Source of the DNA: Klebsiella oxytoca NBRC 105695
GTDB lineage: Bacteria; Pseudomonadota; Gammaproteobacteria; Enterobacterales; Enterobacteriaceae
Direction: 5' to 3'
NCBI RefSeq assembly: GCF_001598695.1
Contig: NZ_BCZK01000003.1
Span: forward strand, 430,023 to 494,022
Length of the DNA: 64,000 nucleotides
A program made the position numbers and the translations under genes. The stretch's first letter is position 1, and every line of letters starts with the position of its first letter. Under the pieces are notes generated by a model. It did no database searches, had not been told where the DNA came from, and saw nothing but the letters and a program-made list of their open reading frames with translations. Shown piece by piece: positions 8,579 through 19,284 of the stretch.

Positions 8579-10969
8579 ATGTCACAGACTTCTTTTAACA
8601 AAGCTCAGTTTCAGGCTGCACTGACGCGTCAGTGGCAGCATTTTGGTTTACAGTCCGCTTCCGAGATGACCCAGCGTCAATGGTGGCGCGCCGTAAGCGG
8701 TGCGCTGTCCGAGCTGTTGTCGGCTCAGCCGGTAGCGAAAGCGGCCGCAGGGCAGCGTCACGTAAACTACATCTCAATGGAGTTTTTAATTGGTCGCCTG
8801 ACCGGCAACAATTTGCTCAACCTTGGCTGGTATCAGCAGGTCAGCGATGAGCTACAGGCGCATGACGTTAACCTGACCGACCTGCTGGAAGAGGAAATCG
8901 ACCCGGGTCTGGGCAACGGTGGCCTCGGCCGTCTGGCGGCATGTTTTCTGGATTCAATGGCAACCGTGGGTCAGTCGGCCACCGGCTACGGCCTGAACTA
9001 TCAGTACGGTCTGTTCCGCCAGTCTTTCGCTGACGGGCAGCAGATGGAAGCGCCGGATGACTGGGGACGTAGCAACTACCCGTGGTTCCGCCACAATGAA
9101 GCGCTGGACGTACAGGTGGGCCTCGGCGGTAAAGTGACTAAAAATGGTGAGTGGGTTCCGGCATTTGTGATTACCGGCGAAGCCTGGGATCTGCCGGTGC
9201 TGGGCTACCGCAACAACGTGGCTCAGCCGCTGCGTCTGTGGCAGGCTAAGCACGCGCATCCTTTTAACCTGACTAAATTCAACGACGGCGATTTCCTGCG
9301 TGCCGAACAGCAGGGCATTGACGCCGAAAAACTGACGAAAGTCCTCTACCCGAACGATAACCATCAGGCGGGTAAAAAACTGCGTCTGATGCAGCAGTAC
9401 TTCCAGTGCGCCTGCTCGGTTGCCGATATTCTGCGTCGCCATCATCTGGCAGGTCGCAAGCTGGCAGAGCTGGCGGATTATGAAGTTATTCAGCTGAACG
9501 ATACTCACCCGACGATTGCGATTCCGGAGCTGCTGCGCGTGCTGATTGACGAGCATCAGCTGAGCTGGGACGACGCCTGGGCGATTACCAGCAAAACTTT
9601 TGCTTACACCAACCACACCCTGATGCCGGAAGCGCTGGAGTGCTGGGATGAGAAGCTGGTAAAAGCGCTGCTGCCGCGCCACATGCAGATCATCAAACAG
9701 ATTAACGACCGCTTTAAAACGCTGGTGGATAAAACCTGGCCGGGCGACAAGCAGGTTTGGGCGAAGCTGGCGGTGGTGCACGACAAACAGGTTCGTATGG
9801 CGAACATGTGCGTGGTCAGCGGCTTTGCGGTTAACGGCGTTGCCGCGCTGCACTCCGATCTGGTGGTGAAAGATCTGTTCCCGGAATATCACCAGCTGTG
9901 GCCGAACAAATTCCATAACGTCACCAACGGCATTACCCCGCGTCGTTGGATCAAGCAGTGTAACCCGGCGCTGGCCGCGCTGCTGGATAAAACGCTGAAG
10001 AAAGAGTGGGCCAACGATCTCGACCAGCTGATCAACCTCGAAAAATATGCTGATGACGCGACGTTCCGTCAGACGTATCGTGAGATTAAGCTGGCCAACA
10101 AGGTTCGTCTGGCGGAGTTCGTGAAGCGGCGTACCGGTATCGAGATTAATCCGCAGGCGATTTTCGATATTCAGATTAAGCGTCTGCACGAATATAAACG
10201 CCAGCACCTCAACCTGCTGAATATCCTCGCGCAGTACAAAGAAATCCGCGAGAACCCGCAGGCCGACCGCGTACCGCGCGTGTTCCTGTTCGGTGCGAAA
10301 GCGGCTCCGGGCTACTACCTGGCGAAGAATATTATCTGGGCGATCAACAAAGTTGCCGCAGCGATCAATAACGATCCGCTGGTAGGCGATAAGCTGAAAG
10401 TCGTATTCCTGCCGGACTACTGCGTCTCGGCGGCGGAAATGCTGATCCCGGCGGCGGATGTCTCTGAGCAGATCTCTACGGCGGGCAAAGAGGCCTCCGG
10501 TACCGGCAATATGAAGCTGGCGCTGAACGGCGCGCTGACCGTGGGAACCCTCGACGGCGCCAACGTTGAAATTGCTGAGCAGGTGGGCGAAGAGAACATC
10601 TTCATCTTCGGTCATACTGTGGAAGAAGTGAAAGCGCTGAAGGCCAAAGGTTACGACCCGCTGAAGTGGCGGAAGAAAGATAAGCTGCTGGATGCGGTGC
10701 TGAAAGAGCTGGAGAGCGGTAAATATAGCGATGGCGATAAGCATGCCTTCGATCAGATGTTGCACAGTCTGCTGAAAGGCGGCGACCCGTACCTGGTGCT
10801 GGCGGATTTTGAAGCCTACGTGGCGGCGCAGAAGCAGGTTGATGAGCTGTATCGCGACCAGGAAGCCTGGACGCGCGCAACGATTCTGAACACCGCGCGC
10901 TGCGGCATGTTCAGCTCCGACCGTTCGATTCGCGATTATCAGCAACGTATCTGGCAGGCAAAACGCTAA
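8579..10969 (+). CDS. malP: MalP, maltodextrin phosphorylase
   Basis: MalP is a cytoplasmic PLP enzyme that phosphorolyses alpha-1,4 maltodextrins to glucose-1-phosphate. The 796 residues match the family length (about 797). The PLP-binding lysine is K646 in [14 protein letters not shown], and the preceding conserved phosphorylase segments ([19 protein letters not shown] near 105-125; [10 protein letters not shown]) are intact. It is first in the malPQ operon, with MalT boxes upstream and malQ 10 bp downstream. Like other glycogen phosphorylases without the N-terminal regulatory extension, it should be unregulated by phosphorylation. Confidence 0.97.
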   Translation: MSQTSFNKAQFQAALTRQWQHFGLQSASEMTQRQWWRAVSGALSELLSAQPVAKAAAGQRHVNYISMEFLIGRLTGNNLLNLGWYQQVSDELQAHDVNLTDLLEEEIDPGLGNGGLGRLAACFLDSMATVGQSATGYGLNYQYGLFRQSFADGQQMEAPDDWGRSNYPWFRHNEALDVQVGLGGKVTKNGEWVPAFVITGEAWDLPVLGYRNNVAQPLRLWQAKHAHPFNLTKFNDGDFLRAEQQGIDAEKLTKVLYPNDNHQAGKKLRLMQQYFQCACSVADILRRHHLAGRKLAELADYEVIQLNDTHPTIAIPELLRVLIDEHQLSWDDAWAITSKTFAYTNHTLMPEALECWDEKLVKALLPRHMQIIKQINDRFKTLVDKTWPGDKQVWAKLAVVHDKQVRMANMCVVSGFAVNGVAALHSDLVVKDLFPEYHQLWPNKFHNVTNGITPRRWIKQCNPALAALLDKTLKKEWANDLDQLINLEKYADDATFRQTYREIKLANKVRLAEFVKRRTGIEINPQAIFDIQIKRLHEYKRQHLNLLNILAQYKEIRENPQADRVPRVFLFGAKAAPGYYLAKNIIWAINKVAAAINNDPLVGDKLKVVFLPDYCVSAAEMLIPAADVSEQISTAGKEASGTGNMKLALNGALTVGTLDGANVEIAEQVGEENIFIFGHTVEEVKALKAKGYDPLKWRKKDKLLDAVLKELESGKYSDGDKHAFDQMLHSLLKGGDPYLVLADFEAYVAAQKQVDELYRDQEAWTRATILNTARCGMFSSDRSIRDYQQRIWQAKR

Positions 10970-10979
10970 GGACAGGCCT

Positions 10980-13073
10980 ATGGAGAGTAAACGCCTTGAT
11001 AACGCTGCCCTGGCGGCGGGGATAAGCCCAAGCTACATCAATGCTCACGGTAAGCCGCAGTCTATTGCTGCGGCGACCAAGCAGCGGCTGCTTGATGCGA
11101 TGCATCGTACAGCGACTGCCGTGAAGGCGACGGTTGATCCGCTGCCTGCGGTGCAGGTGTTCACCTATGGCAAAAAGATGTCTCTGCCGGTGGCGGGCCA
11201 GGGGGAGTTTCACTGGATCCTCACCACCGAAGAAGGGAAACAGTATCAGGGCCAGGCGCGCGGCGGAGAAACCCTGCCGCTGCCGGCAAAATTGCCGGAA
11301 GGGTATCACACGCTGACGCTGACTCAGGACGGCGAGCGCAGCCACTGTCGGGTTATCGTCGCGCCCGCGCGCTGCTATGAACCGCAGGCGCTGAAGGATG
11401 GTAAGAAGCTGTGGGGAACCTGCGTGCAGCTGTATACGCTGCGCTCGGAGAAGAACTGGGGAATTGGCGACTTCGGCGATTTGCGCGCTATGCTGCCGGA
11501 AATCGCTCGCCGCGGCGGCGCGTTTATTGGTCTTAACCCGATTCACGCGCTCTACCCGGCTAACCCGGAGAGCGCCAGCCCGTACAGCCCCTCTTCACGC
11601 CGTTGGCTCAACGTTATCTATATCGACGTCAACGCGGTAGACGATTTCCGTCACAGCAAAGAGGCGCAAAAATGGTGGCAATCATCGGCTACGCAGCAAG
11701 CCTTACAGGCCGCGCGCCAGACCGATGACGTTGACTATAGCGCCGTGACCGCTCTTAAGCTCACTGCGCTGCGCATGGCCTGGAAAGGTTTTTCCGCGCG
11801 CAATGATGAGACGACGGCGGAGTTCCGTCAGTTTGTGACCCGTGAGGGCGAAAGTCTGTACTGGCAGGCGGCGTATGACGCGCTGCACGCCTGGCAGGTT
11901 AAGCAGGATCCGATGCGCTGGGGCTGGCCCGCGTGGCCGAAGGCTTACCAGGATACCGATAGCCCGGAGGTTAAAGCATTCTGTACCGAGCATGCCGACG
12001 AGGTGAATTTTTACCTGTGGCTGCAATGGCTCGCTTACACCCAGTTCGCCGAGTGCTGGCATACCAGCCAGAACGATGCCATGCCGATCGGCCTGTATCG
12101 CGATCTGGCGGTCGGCGTTGCGGAAGGCGGAGCGGAAACCTGGTGCGATCGCGAGCTGTACTGTCTGAAAGCCTCCGTCGGGGCGCCGCCGGACATTCTG
12201 GGTCCGCTGGGACAGAACTGGGGCCTGCCGCCGATGGACCCGCATATCATGGTGGCGCGCGCCTATGAGCCATTTGTCGAGCTGTTGCGCGCTAATATGC
12301 AAAACTGCGGGGCGCTGCGCATCGATCACGTGATGTCGGTGCTGCGTCTGTGGTGGATCCCTTACGGTGAGACGGCCGATCACGGTGCTTACGTTCAGTA
12401 TCCGGTAGACGATCTGTTGTCGATTCTGGCGCTGGAGAGTAAGCGTCACCGCTGTATGGTGATCGGCGAGGATCTGGGAACCGTACCGGTTGAGATCGTC
12501 GGTAAGCTGCGAAAAAGCGGCGTTTACTCTTACAAAGTGCTCTATTTCGAAAATGACCACGAGAAGACTTTCCGTGCGCCGAAGGCGTATCCGGAGCAAT
12601 CAATGGCTGTGGCAACGACGCATGACCTGCCAACGCTGCGCGGCTACTGGGAAAGCGGCGACCTGACGCTGGGGAAATCGCTTGGCCTGTATCCGGATGA
12701 GGTGGTGCTGCGCGGACTTTATCAGGATCGCGAGCTGGCGAAGCAGGGGCTGCTGGATGCTCTGCACCGCTACGGCTGTCTGCCGAAGCGTACCGGGCAT
12801 AAAGCGTCGCTGATGGCGATGACCTCAACCCTGAATCGCGGTATGCAGCGCTATATTGCCGACAGCAACAGCGCGCTGCTGGGCCTGCAGCCGGAAGATT
12901 GGCTGGAGATGGCCGAGCCGGTCAATATTCCCGGCACCAGCACGGAGTATCCAAACTGGCGTCGCAAGCTCTCCACCACGCTCGAGGCGATGTTTGCCGA
13001 TGAGCAGGTGAATAAGCTGATTAAGGATCTGGATAAGCGGCGTAAGTCGGCAAGTAAGAAGAAATCCGCCTGA
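10980..13073 (+). CDS. malQ: MalQ, 4-alpha-glucanotransferase (amylomaltase)
   Basis: MalQ is a GH77 enzyme that disproportionates maltose and maltodextrins, releasing glucose and lengthening chains for MalP. The protein has 697 residues. The GH77 regions are visible: GLNPIHALYP, GALRIDHVMSVLRLWWIP (nucleophile Asp in RIDHVM), MVIGEDLGTVP (acid/base Glu) and TTHDLPTLRGYW. It begins 10 bp after malP with GGACAGGCCT before the ATG. Its 3' end faces pckA across a shared terminator. In E. coli the next gene would be gntT, so this neighbourhood is unusual. Confidence 0.97.
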   Translation: MESKRLDNAALAAGISPSYINAHGKPQSIAAATKQRLLDAMHRTATAVKATVDPLPAVQVFTYGKKMSLPVAGQGEFHWILTTEEGKQYQGQARGGETLPLPAKLPEGYHTLTLTQDGERSHCRVIVAPARCYEPQALKDGKKLWGTCVQLYTLRSEKNWGIGDFGDLRAMLPEIARRGGAFIGLNPIHALYPANPESASPYSPSSRRWLNVIYIDVNAVDDFRHSKEAQKWWQSSATQQALQAARQTDDVDYSAVTALKLTALRMAWKGFSARNDETTAEFRQFVTREGESLYWQAAYDALHAWQVKQDPMRWGWPAWPKAYQDTDSPEVKAFCTEHADEVNFYLWLQWLAYTQFAECWHTSQNDAMPIGLYRDLAVGVAEGGAETWCDRELYCLKASVGAPPDILGPLGQNWGLPPMDPHIMVARAYEPFVELLRANMQNCGALRIDHVMSVLRLWWIPYGETADHGAYVQYPVDDLLSILALESKRHRCMVIGEDLGTVPVEIVGKLRKSGVYSYKVLYFENDHEKTFRAPKAYPEQSMAVATTHDLPTLRGYWESGDLTLGKSLGLYPDEVVLRGLYQDRELAKQGLLDALHRYGCLPKRTGHKASLMAMTSTLNRGMQRYIADSNSALLGLQPEDWLEMAEPVNIPGTSTEYPNWRRKLSTTLEAMFADEQVNKLIKDLDKRRKSASKKKSA

Positions 13074-13084
13074 TTGGGAGCGTT

Positions 13085-13113
13085 AAAAAAGCCGGGAAGT
13101 GATTCCCGGCTTT
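13085..13113. terminator. Bidirectional terminator between malQ and pckA
   Basis: The hairpin AAAAAAGCCGGGAA-GTGA-TTCCCGGCTTT has a perfect GC-rich stem with an A-run on one side and a T-run on the other, so it can stop transcripts from both malQ (plus) and pckA (minus). Confidence 0.88.
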
Positions 13114-13132
13114 GTATTTTCTGCTGAACCGA

Positions 13133-14755
13133 TTAGAGTTTTGGCCCTGCGGCCACCAGCGCAGCGCCCGCTGGCGTATCGGTGTACTTCTCGAAGTTCT
13201 CGATAAACAGTTTCGCCAGCTGCTCCGCTTTTTCCTGCCACTGCTCCGGCGATCCGTAGGTGTTGCGCGGATCGAGGATATGAGTATCCACGCCCGGAAG
13301 CTCGGTCGGGATCTGCAGCTCAAACATCGGTAGCGTGAAGGTTTCGGCATTGTCCAGCGAACCGTCAAGGATCGCATCGATAATGGCGCGGGTATCTTTG
13401 ATCGAGATACGTTTGCCGGTGCCGTTCCAGCCGGTGTTGACCAGATAGGCCTGCGCGCCGGAGGCCTGCATGCGTTTTACCAGCACTTCAGCGTATTGCG
13501 TCGGGTGCAGCGAAAGGAACGCGGCGCCGAAGCAGGCGGAGAAGGTTGGCGTCGGCTCCGTGACGCCGCGCTCGGTACCGGCCAGCTTGGCGGTAAAGCC
13601 AGACAGGAAGTGGTACTGGGTCTGGTCGGCGGTCAGGCGAGAAACCGGAGGTAGAACGCCAAACGCGTCGGCGGTCAGGAAGATAACCTTAGTGGCATGA
13701 CCCGCTTTGGATATCGGCTTAACGATGTTTTCGATATGGTAGATCGGATAGGAGACGCGGGTATTTTCGGTCTTCGAACCGTCGTTAAAGTCGATGGTGC
13801 CGTCGGCCAGTACGACCACGTTCTCCAGCAAAGCATCGCGGCGAATCGCATGATAGATATCCGGTTCTGCGACTTCTGAAAGCTTAATCGTCTTAGCGTA
13901 GCAGCCGCCTTCGAAGTTAAATACCCCGTCGTCGTCCCAACCGTGTTCATCATCGCCAATCAGGCGGCGTTTCGGGTCGGTGGAAAGGGTGGTTTTGCCA
14001 GTACCGGAAAGCCCGAAGAAGATAGCGACATCCTCTTTTTCCCCGACGTTGGCGGAGCAGTGCATGGAAGCGATGCCCTTCAGCGGCAGCAGGTAGTTCA
14101 TGATCGAGAACATCCCTTTTTTCATTTCGCCGCCGTACCAGGTACCGCCGATCAGCTGGATGCGCTCGGTCAGGTTAAAGGCGACGAAGTTTTCGGAGTT
14201 CAGACCCTGCTCTTTCCACTGCGGGTTGGTGCATTTGGCGCCGTTCATCACGATGAAATCCGGCTCAAAGTTTGCCAGTTCTTCATCGCTCGGGCGAATA
14301 AACATGTTCTTCACGAAATGCGCCTGCCAGGCGACTTCGGTAATAAAGCGGACGCTCAGGCGGGTGTCGGCGTTAGCGCCGCAGAAGGCGTCAACGATGA
14401 AGAGACGTTTGCCGGAGAGCTGGCGGGTGACCAGTCCTTTCAGGTGCTGCCACGTTTCCTCTGACAGCGGTTTATTGTCGTTCTTGCCTTTGCCTTTATC
14501 AGCCCACCACACCGTATCGCGGGTGGTGTCGTCACGAACGATATACTTATCTTTTGGAGAACGGCCGGTAAAAATACCGGTATCTACGGCGATTGCACCA
14601 AGATTTGTTAATACGCCACGTTCATAACCTTCCAGATTGGGGGCGAGCTCTTCTTGATACAAAGTATCGTAGCTGGGGTTATGGACGATATCCTGGACGT
14701 CATTGATACCATAAGCCTTGAGATCCTGCGGGGTTAAACCATTATTAACGCGCAT
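13133..14755 (-). CDS. pckA: PckA, ATP-dependent phosphoenolpyruvate carboxykinase
   Basis: PckA decarboxylates and phosphorylates oxaloacetate to phosphoenolpyruvate, the first step of gluconeogenesis from C4 acids. The protein has 540 residues, as in E. coli. The P-loop [11 protein letters not shown] is at 248-258 (K254), followed by the metal-binding LIGDDEHGW with D268/D269. The substrate motif FTGRSPKDK lies near 62-70. Its promoter region holds a CRP-like site at 14875-14890, which fits catabolite control. hslO lies upstream in the same direction, 348 bp away. Confidence 0.97.
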   Translation of the reverse strand: MRVNNGLTPQDLKAYGINDVQDIVHNPSYDTLYQEELAPNLEGYERGVLTNLGAIAVDTGIFTGRSPKDKYIVRDDTTRDTVWWADKGKGKNDNKPLSEETWQHLKGLVTRQLSGKRLFIVDAFCGANADTRLSVRFITEVAWQAHFVKNMFIRPSDEELANFEPDFIVMNGAKCTNPQWKEQGLNSENFVAFNLTERIQLIGGTWYGGEMKKGMFSIMNYLLPLKGIASMHCSANVGEKEDVAIFFGLSGTGKTTLSTDPKRRLIGDDEHGWDDDGVFNFEGGCYAKTIKLSEVAEPDIYHAIRRDALLENVVVLADGTIDFNDGSKTENTRVSYPIYHIENIVKPISKAGHATKVIFLTADAFGVLPPVSRLTADQTQYHFLSGFTAKLAGTERGVTEPTPTFSACFGAAFLSLHPTQYAEVLVKRMQASGAQAYLVNTGWNGTGKRISIKDTRAIIDAILDGSLDNAETFTLPMFELQIPTELPGVDTHILDPRNTYGSPEQWQEKAEQLAKLFIENFEKYTDTPAGAALVAAGPKL

Positions 14756-14874
14756 GTCACTGCTCCTTAGCCAATATGTACTGCTTTAAATTGTAGGGGT
14801 TATTACGGGGTATAGACCGCGACCAGGCTCATAGATTTACGTATCTCGACAAACGACGGACTTACGAAAAACGT

Positions 14875-14890
14875 TGTGACTCCTGTCACG
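14875..14890. promoter_or_regulatory. CRP-like site upstream of pckA
   Basis: TGTGA-N6-TCACG differs from the ideal CRP palindrome TGTGA-N6-TCACA by one base. It lies about 120 bp before the pckA start codon. CRP activation of pckA is established in E. coli. Confidence 0.7.
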
Positions 14891-15061
14891 AGGCATAGGG
14901 GATTATCTCAGGAATTGATGCGTCGGTGGGGGTAGATGTTTCTTAATGGTTAAAAAGTAATTAAAAAAACTGTTGAAATGTGAATGTAATCGCTTACCTG
15001 AAAGAAAATTACGTAACTCTTTCATGGGGAATCGATTCATCACGCGGATGAAAAAGGTTGA

Positions 15062-15094
15062 CGTCAGGAACGAGAGGAGAGCTCGCTCCTGACG
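15062..15094 (-). terminator. Hairpin after hslO
   Basis: An 8-bp stem (15062-15069 with 15087-15094) continues after one mismatch with 4 more pairs. On the minus strand, just past the hslO stop, it is followed within about 6 nt by a run of five T. It is a plausible, moderately strong terminator for the hslR-hslO transcript. Confidence 0.55.
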
Positions 15095-15103
15095 AATTGA
15101 GGA

Positions 15104-15982
15104 TTAGTGGAGCTGCGGGTCGGCCGGAGAGGCGTTGTTGCGGATCTCGGCAATATCCATTGCATTAAAGATGTAATGATTTCCGCAGTAGTCGCAGTGC
15201 ATATCGATCTCACCCTCATCGGCGAGGATGCTATCAATCTCCTCATCGGGCAGCGTTTTCAGCGCGCCGGCGCAGCGTTCGCGAGAGCAGGTGCACTTAA
15301 ACTCGACGTTCTGCGGTTCGTAAACGGTGACTTCCTCTTCGTGATACAAACGCCAGAGCACATCGTTCGCTGGCAGGGTAAACAGCTCTTCAGCTTTGAT
15401 GGTTTCGGTCAGCGTGCTCAGATGTTCAAAATCAGCCGCCTGCGCATCTTGCGCCGGCAGAACCTGCAGCAGCATGCCGCCGGCCATCGGTTTGCCTTCG
15501 TGCTCGCCGCTGCGGATGATCAGCCGGGTCGGCAACTGTTCGGAACGCTGGAAGTAATCTTCCAGGCAGGCAGCCAGGGTGTCTCCCTCAAGGCCGACCA
15601 CGCCCTGATAGCGCTCGCCCTCTTCCGGAGAGATGGTGATGACCAGATATCCGTTACCGACCATAGTTTTCAGATCCGCCCCATCCGGGATCTCGCCCTG
15701 GACGCGGGCTACGCCGCGCATCTGCTGCTGGTTGTTGCCGTTGATCACCGCCAGCGACAGCGGGCCATCGCCCTGCAACTGAACGGTGATATCGCCAGCG
15801 AATTTCAGCGTCGCGGTCAGCAGGCTGGTGGCGACCAGCAGTTCCGCGAGCACGGTTTTCACCGGCTGCGGATAGCTATGGTTAGTCAGGATCTGTTCTA
15901 ACGTTTCAGAAACTGTCACCAGCTCACCACGTACGGCATAGTTTTCAAACAGATAGCGGTGTAATTGATCGTGTTGAGTCAT
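15104..15982 (-). CDS. hslO: HslO (Hsp33), redox-regulated holdase chaperone
   Basis: Hsp33 is a cytoplasmic chaperone activated by oxidative unfolding. Its C-terminal zinc centre releases Zn when four cysteines form disulfides. The protein has 292 residues from MTQHDQLH; an ATG two codons upstream (15988) is possible, but the AAGAGAG ribosome site is better spaced for 15982. The zinc motif is intact: CTCSRERC near 230-237 and CDYC near 263-266. It follows hslR by 24 bp in the hslRO heat-shock pair. Confidence 0.95.
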   Translation of the reverse strand: MTQHDQLHRYLFENYAVRGELVTVSETLEQILTNHSYPQPVKTVLAELLVATSLLTATLKFAGDITVQLQGDGPLSLAVINGNNQQQMRGVARVQGEIPDGADLKTMVGNGYLVITISPEEGERYQGVVGLEGDTLAACLEDYFQRSEQLPTRLIIRSGEHEGKPMAGGMLLQVLPAQDAQAADFEHLSTLTETIKAEELFTLPANDVLWRLYHEEEVTVYEPQNVEFKCTCSRERCAGALKTLPDEEIDSILADEGEIDMHCDYCGNHYIFNAMDIAEIRNNASPADPQLH

Positions 15983-16006
15983 AATCATCTCTCTTGCGGG
16001 CCACAG

Positions 16007-16408
16007 TTATTCACTATCGCCGTGTTTAAATCTCATCAGGTCGCGGCGCTCTTTCTTATCCGGACGCCTGTCGGGATGCGGCATAGTTAGCGCGTTCATT
16101 TTTCGCGCCAGCGCCATTTTCTCGCGTTTCTCGATGCTCTCTGCCGTCTCTTCATAGAGCGCGACGGCTTCGCTGGCAGGTCTGCGCTGTTCGGTAATGC
16201 CTTTTACCACGATAGTGCGTTCATCATTGCCCTGGCGGATCGTCAGGGTGGCGTTGAGTTCGACCACTTTTCCCGGCTTACTACGCTGTCCGTTGTAGTG
16301 TACCTTGCCGCCTTCAATCATCTCGCGCGCCAGCGCTCGGGTTTTATAAATGCGGGCTGCCCACAGCCATTTGTCCAGCCTGACGGCTGCGACGGGTTTT
16401 TCTTTCAT
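16007..16408 (-). CDS. hslR: HslR (Hsp15), ribosome-rescue RNA-binding protein
   Basis: This is a basic protein of 133 residues with an S4 RNA-binding domain at 8-65 (VRLDKWLWAARIYKTRALAR) and a charged C-terminal helix. Hsp15 binds free 50S subunits that carry a blocked nascent chain and moves the tRNA to the P site. Its start overlaps the end of yrfG by 4 bp (ATGG/stop overlap at 16405-16408), indicating translational coupling, and hslO follows. Confidence 0.95.
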   Translation of the reverse strand: MKEKPVAAVRLDKWLWAARIYKTRALAREMIEGGKVHYNGQRSKPGKVVELNATLTIRQGNDERTIVVKGITEQRRPASEAVALYEETAESIEKREKMALARKMNALTMPHPDRRPDKKERRDLMRFKHGDSE

Positions 16409-17088
16409 GGCCTCTCCTGTAGGGTCAGCGAGGGGATCAGATGCCGGTAGTCATTCAACCCGGGATGACGAACGTAGCTTTTTTCCGCCAGTCCGGAATC
16501 TGGGTTGGTGATGCCCAGGCAATAGCGGATGCCAAACTCCGCCGCCGCGTCCAGAATCGCCTCGTTATCGTCGACGAAGAGCGTATTACGCGCGTCGAAG
16601 CCGGTCTCTTCAGCCACAGCGTGCCACAGACGCTGATCTTCTTTCGGATAACCAAATGTGTGGGTGGAAAGCAATAAATCAAGGTGCGCATCCAGCCCGG
16701 TATGTTTTAGCTTCACCGCCAGATTGTGCGGATGCGCGTTAGTCAGCAAAATCCGGCGCTTACCGCTGGTTTTAAGCGCCTCAAGGAACGGCACGGTATC
16801 ATCACGTAGCGTCGCCCTTGGCCCCTGCTCGCTGGTCATCGCACAAATATCCAAACCCAGGCGCTCGCTCCAGTAGTCCAGGCAGTACCAGTTTAGCGTA
16901 TGTTGCACCGCATGATATTCCTGGCGCATCGCGTCTCTGGCTTCCTGCAGGTTGAGCCCGCGCGCGGCGCCCCAGGTTTCGGGAACCAGTTTTTGCCAGA
17001 AGTAGTTGTCGAAAGCGAGGTCGAGCAGCGTGCCGTCCATATCCAGCAGAACGGTATCAACCTCCTGCCAGGCGATATCAAAATGCAT
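16405..17088 (-). CDS. yrfG: YrfG, HAD-family GMP/IMP nucleotidase
   Basis: The protein has 227 residues and HAD motif I (VLLDMDGTLLDL, about 13-24), motif II (ILLTNAHPHN), and motif IV (LFVDDNEAILDAA). YrfG of E. coli dephosphorylates purine nucleotides such as GMP and IMP. The open frame extends to 17130, but the start MHFDIAWQEVD at 17088 aligns with the E. coli protein. It lies between igaA and hslR in one direction, so it is probably part of the same transcript. Confidence 0.92.
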   Translation of the reverse strand: MHFDIAWQEVDTVLLDMDGTLLDLAFDNYFWQKLVPETWGAARGLNLQEARDAMRQEYHAVQHTLNWYCLDYWSERLGLDICAMTSEQGPRATLRDDTVPFLEALKTSGKRRILLTNAHPHNLAVKLKHTGLDAHLDLLLSTHTFGYPKEDQRLWHAVAEETGFDARNTLFVDDNEAILDAAAEFGIRYCLGITNPDSGLAEKSYVRHPGLNDYRHLIPSLTLQERP

Positions 17089-17148
17089 GGTAAGTCTCCA
17101 GCGAAGGGAAATTGCGCGACAGGGTATCACACCCCGCCGTACAGAGAA

Positions 17149-19284
17149 TTATTCTTGCGGGTCCGGCGAGGAGAGCAGAACCGGATTCAGGCAGCTTTCG
17201 TAGTATTTCTGGATCTCTTCCTGGCGCTGGCGATGGCGCTGATAGCGACGAAAAGCCTGGATGCCGTGATACGCCGTGCAGCCCAGCATGGCCAGCAGCA
17301 GCAGCGTTGTCCCGAGGTAGCGCCACAGGCCAGTGCGGTCAGGGATACGGTGCAGGTTGATATGCTGCGTGCCGTTAGCATCGGTATAAAGGCTGGTGAC
17401 GATACCTTCAGCCTGGAACGGCGTGTGCATCAACATGCTCGCCAGGCGCCGTAGTTCACTCCACTGCTGGTGCGCAGGGAAGTCGTATAATCCGGTGCTT
17501 GGCCAGGGCTGATTGACCAGGTCGCTGCCTTCATCGCTGGCAATCAGAAAACCGCCAGGCGCCGGGCTATTCAGCGCCTGAGCGGCACGTGAGGTTTCCC
17601 GACTGACGAACGGCGCGGTGGAGGTGGTCACCAGATTCTCCAGCGACTCCGCGCTTACCGGACGCAGCAGCACGTTAACCCCGTCCAGTTTCCCCGCGCT
17701 GGCGCGTTTGGTCAGCGTTTCCCAGTTACGGGTGTTACCGAGGTTAACCAGCGCATTCTTCAGGCGAACGCAATCGTCTTTCGCAGAGCACAGGTCGTTG
17801 GTTTTGGTGACGATATCGCCAAAGTCATCCAACAGCACCATGCCGGATTTCTGAATAGCGGAGCGTAGCGCCGGGCTGACCCGCGAATCGTCATCGGATT
17901 CGGGGTGGAGCTGGCGCTGAACGGTCTGCATCAGCGCGGCGGCCTTACTGACGATATCTGACTCCGGCAGCGGCAGGGGAGGCGCATCATTCCAGACGAT
18001 TTGTGAACAATCGAACGGCATAAACGGCGAGTTCTCTTTTGCTGTCCACGCGCCCGGGGTGTGAATGTTACACATTCCCGAGCCTTTCAGGCGCAGCGTA
18101 TCGCCAATGCGAATTTTCGATTTCTCCAGCTGGGCGACCGTAGTGGCTTCGATGGTCTGTGCGCCTTTTAGCCATGACAGCGTGAATTTAAACGGCATGT
18201 TTAGCGGAACGCTGGCCCACAGCATGACAACCACCAGTAGTGCTCCCAGGGCGATAATCGTGCTACGAAGCCAGTATTGAAGCGGGAAGTTTTTAACCTC
18301 ATCGTGCAGCGACAGATAGCGTCCCTGGCGGACTACATGGCGGCTGAGATAGATGTCGATATCCGTTTGCTGACCAAGGTCCTGCGCGATCCACGGTTGC
18401 CAGTGGCGCGGGTAGATGAGGTCAATAATGCCGAGAGAAATATTGTTGGTATGCTCCTGGGTGTTTTCACCAAACAACCCCCAGCGTTTAGGCATACCGC
18501 GCAGACAATGAATTTCCCGCAGCGATGTTTTGCGCGGCGGCGCGTAGATTCCCCATACGCTGGCAAGAAGTAGCAGTATACCGCCGCCGAGAAGCCAGGG
18601 CGAAAAGACGTCGGGGGCGATCAGGCTACAATAAAACAGCAGGAACGCGGCGACTGCCAGAATAGCTTCGCGAAGGCCGTCGGGGCGGCTCAGTGCGTGC
18701 TCTTCAGGCGTTTCCGGGCGGATGTTGAGCAGCTCAATTTGTTCGCTCTCTTCCCCGCGGATAGATGCCTGGGTCGCCGGGGCTTGTTCAAGGGCGAAAC
18801 CACGGGACTCCTGCGGATAGTCGCTCAGCGTCTGCCCGTTAAGCGCAATCACCAGCGGTAGGCTCGTGGTGGAGATTAATTCGACGCTGTTCTCGTCATT
18901 AATATGTTGCTCCCAGAATGGGGGCAGATGAATTTCTACTGAATCAAGGAAGTAGCGCCATTTGTTGAGATCGTCCGTGGTGATGCCGTAGCGAGTGATC
19001 GCTCGGGTAACGCTATAAACGGTATCGCTCTGTTCGTTCAGCATCAGGTTTAGCGGCGCGGTACTGGCGCCTGAAGCTGGCAACTGCTGGTTGCGGCTGA
19101 GACTTTCGAGGTATTTTTCTACGGCGCTGCGCTCTTCATCGGAGAGGTTGCGCGTAGCGGCATCGCTAAAGGCGTGCAGCAGCGGCAGGCGGCGACGTCT
19201 GGCATGCGAGCGATACCACCACCCGATAAGCAATGCGCAGATTAGCAGAGCTAACAAAAATATCAGAAAGGTGCCCATGCCCAT
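17149..19284 (-). CDS. igaA: IgaA (YrfF), inner-membrane repressor of the Rcs stress phosphorelay
   Basis: The protein has about 711 residues. It has an N-terminal transmembrane helix (FLIFLLALLICALLIGWW), a cytoplasmic part, paired helices near 207-240, another near 340-360, a large periplasmic domain with paired cysteines (GMCNIH, FDCSQ, LCSAKDDC) and a last helix near 655-672. IgaA holds RcsD/RcsC in check and is essential in many enterics unless Rcs is off. Two in-frame ATGs (19284 and 19278) are close together; alignment with E. coli favours the second by two codons. Confidence 0.93.
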   Translation of the reverse strand: MGMGTFLIFLLALLICALLIGWWYRSHARRRRLPLLHAFSDAATRNLSDEERSAVEKYLESLSRNQQLPASGASTAPLNLMLNEQSDTVYSVTRAITRYGITTDDLNKWRYFLDSVEIHLPPFWEQHINDENSVELISTTSLPLVIALNGQTLSDYPQESRGFALEQAPATQASIRGEESEQIELLNIRPETPEEHALSRPDGLREAILAVAAFLLFYCSLIAPDVFSPWLLGGGILLLLASVWGIYAPPRKTSLREIHCLRGMPKRWGLFGENTQEHTNNISLGIIDLIYPRHWQPWIAQDLGQQTDIDIYLSRHVVRQGRYLSLHDEVKNFPLQYWLRSTIIALGALLVVVMLWASVPLNMPFKFTLSWLKGAQTIEATTVAQLEKSKIRIGDTLRLKGSGMCNIHTPGAWTAKENSPFMPFDCSQIVWNDAPPLPLPESDIVSKAAALMQTVQRQLHPESDDDSRVSPALRSAIQKSGMVLLDDFGDIVTKTNDLCSAKDDCVRLKNALVNLGNTRNWETLTKRASAGKLDGVNVLLRPVSAESLENLVTTSTAPFVSRETSRAAQALNSPAPGGFLIASDEGSDLVNQPWPSTGLYDFPAHQQWSELRRLASMLMHTPFQAEGIVTSLYTDANGTQHINLHRIPDRTGLWRYLGTTLLLLAMLGCTAYHGIQAFRRYQRHRQRQEEIQKYYESCLNPVLLSSPDPQE

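Larger units (their letters stand above)
14756..15103. promoter_or_regulatory. pckA promoter region
   Basis: These 348 bp between hslO and pckA hold no gene. The CRP-like site at 14875-14890 lies about 120 bp upstream of the pckA start codon. The proximal part (14930-15010) is AT-rich. The distal end carries the hslO 3' hairpin at 15062-15094. Confidence 0.6.

Noticed and set aside
8954..10945. 663-codon open frame antisense to malP
   Set aside because: It is a shadow of the strongly biased malP codons. It has no ribosome site, no recognisable domain, and malP itself is complete with its PLP lysine.
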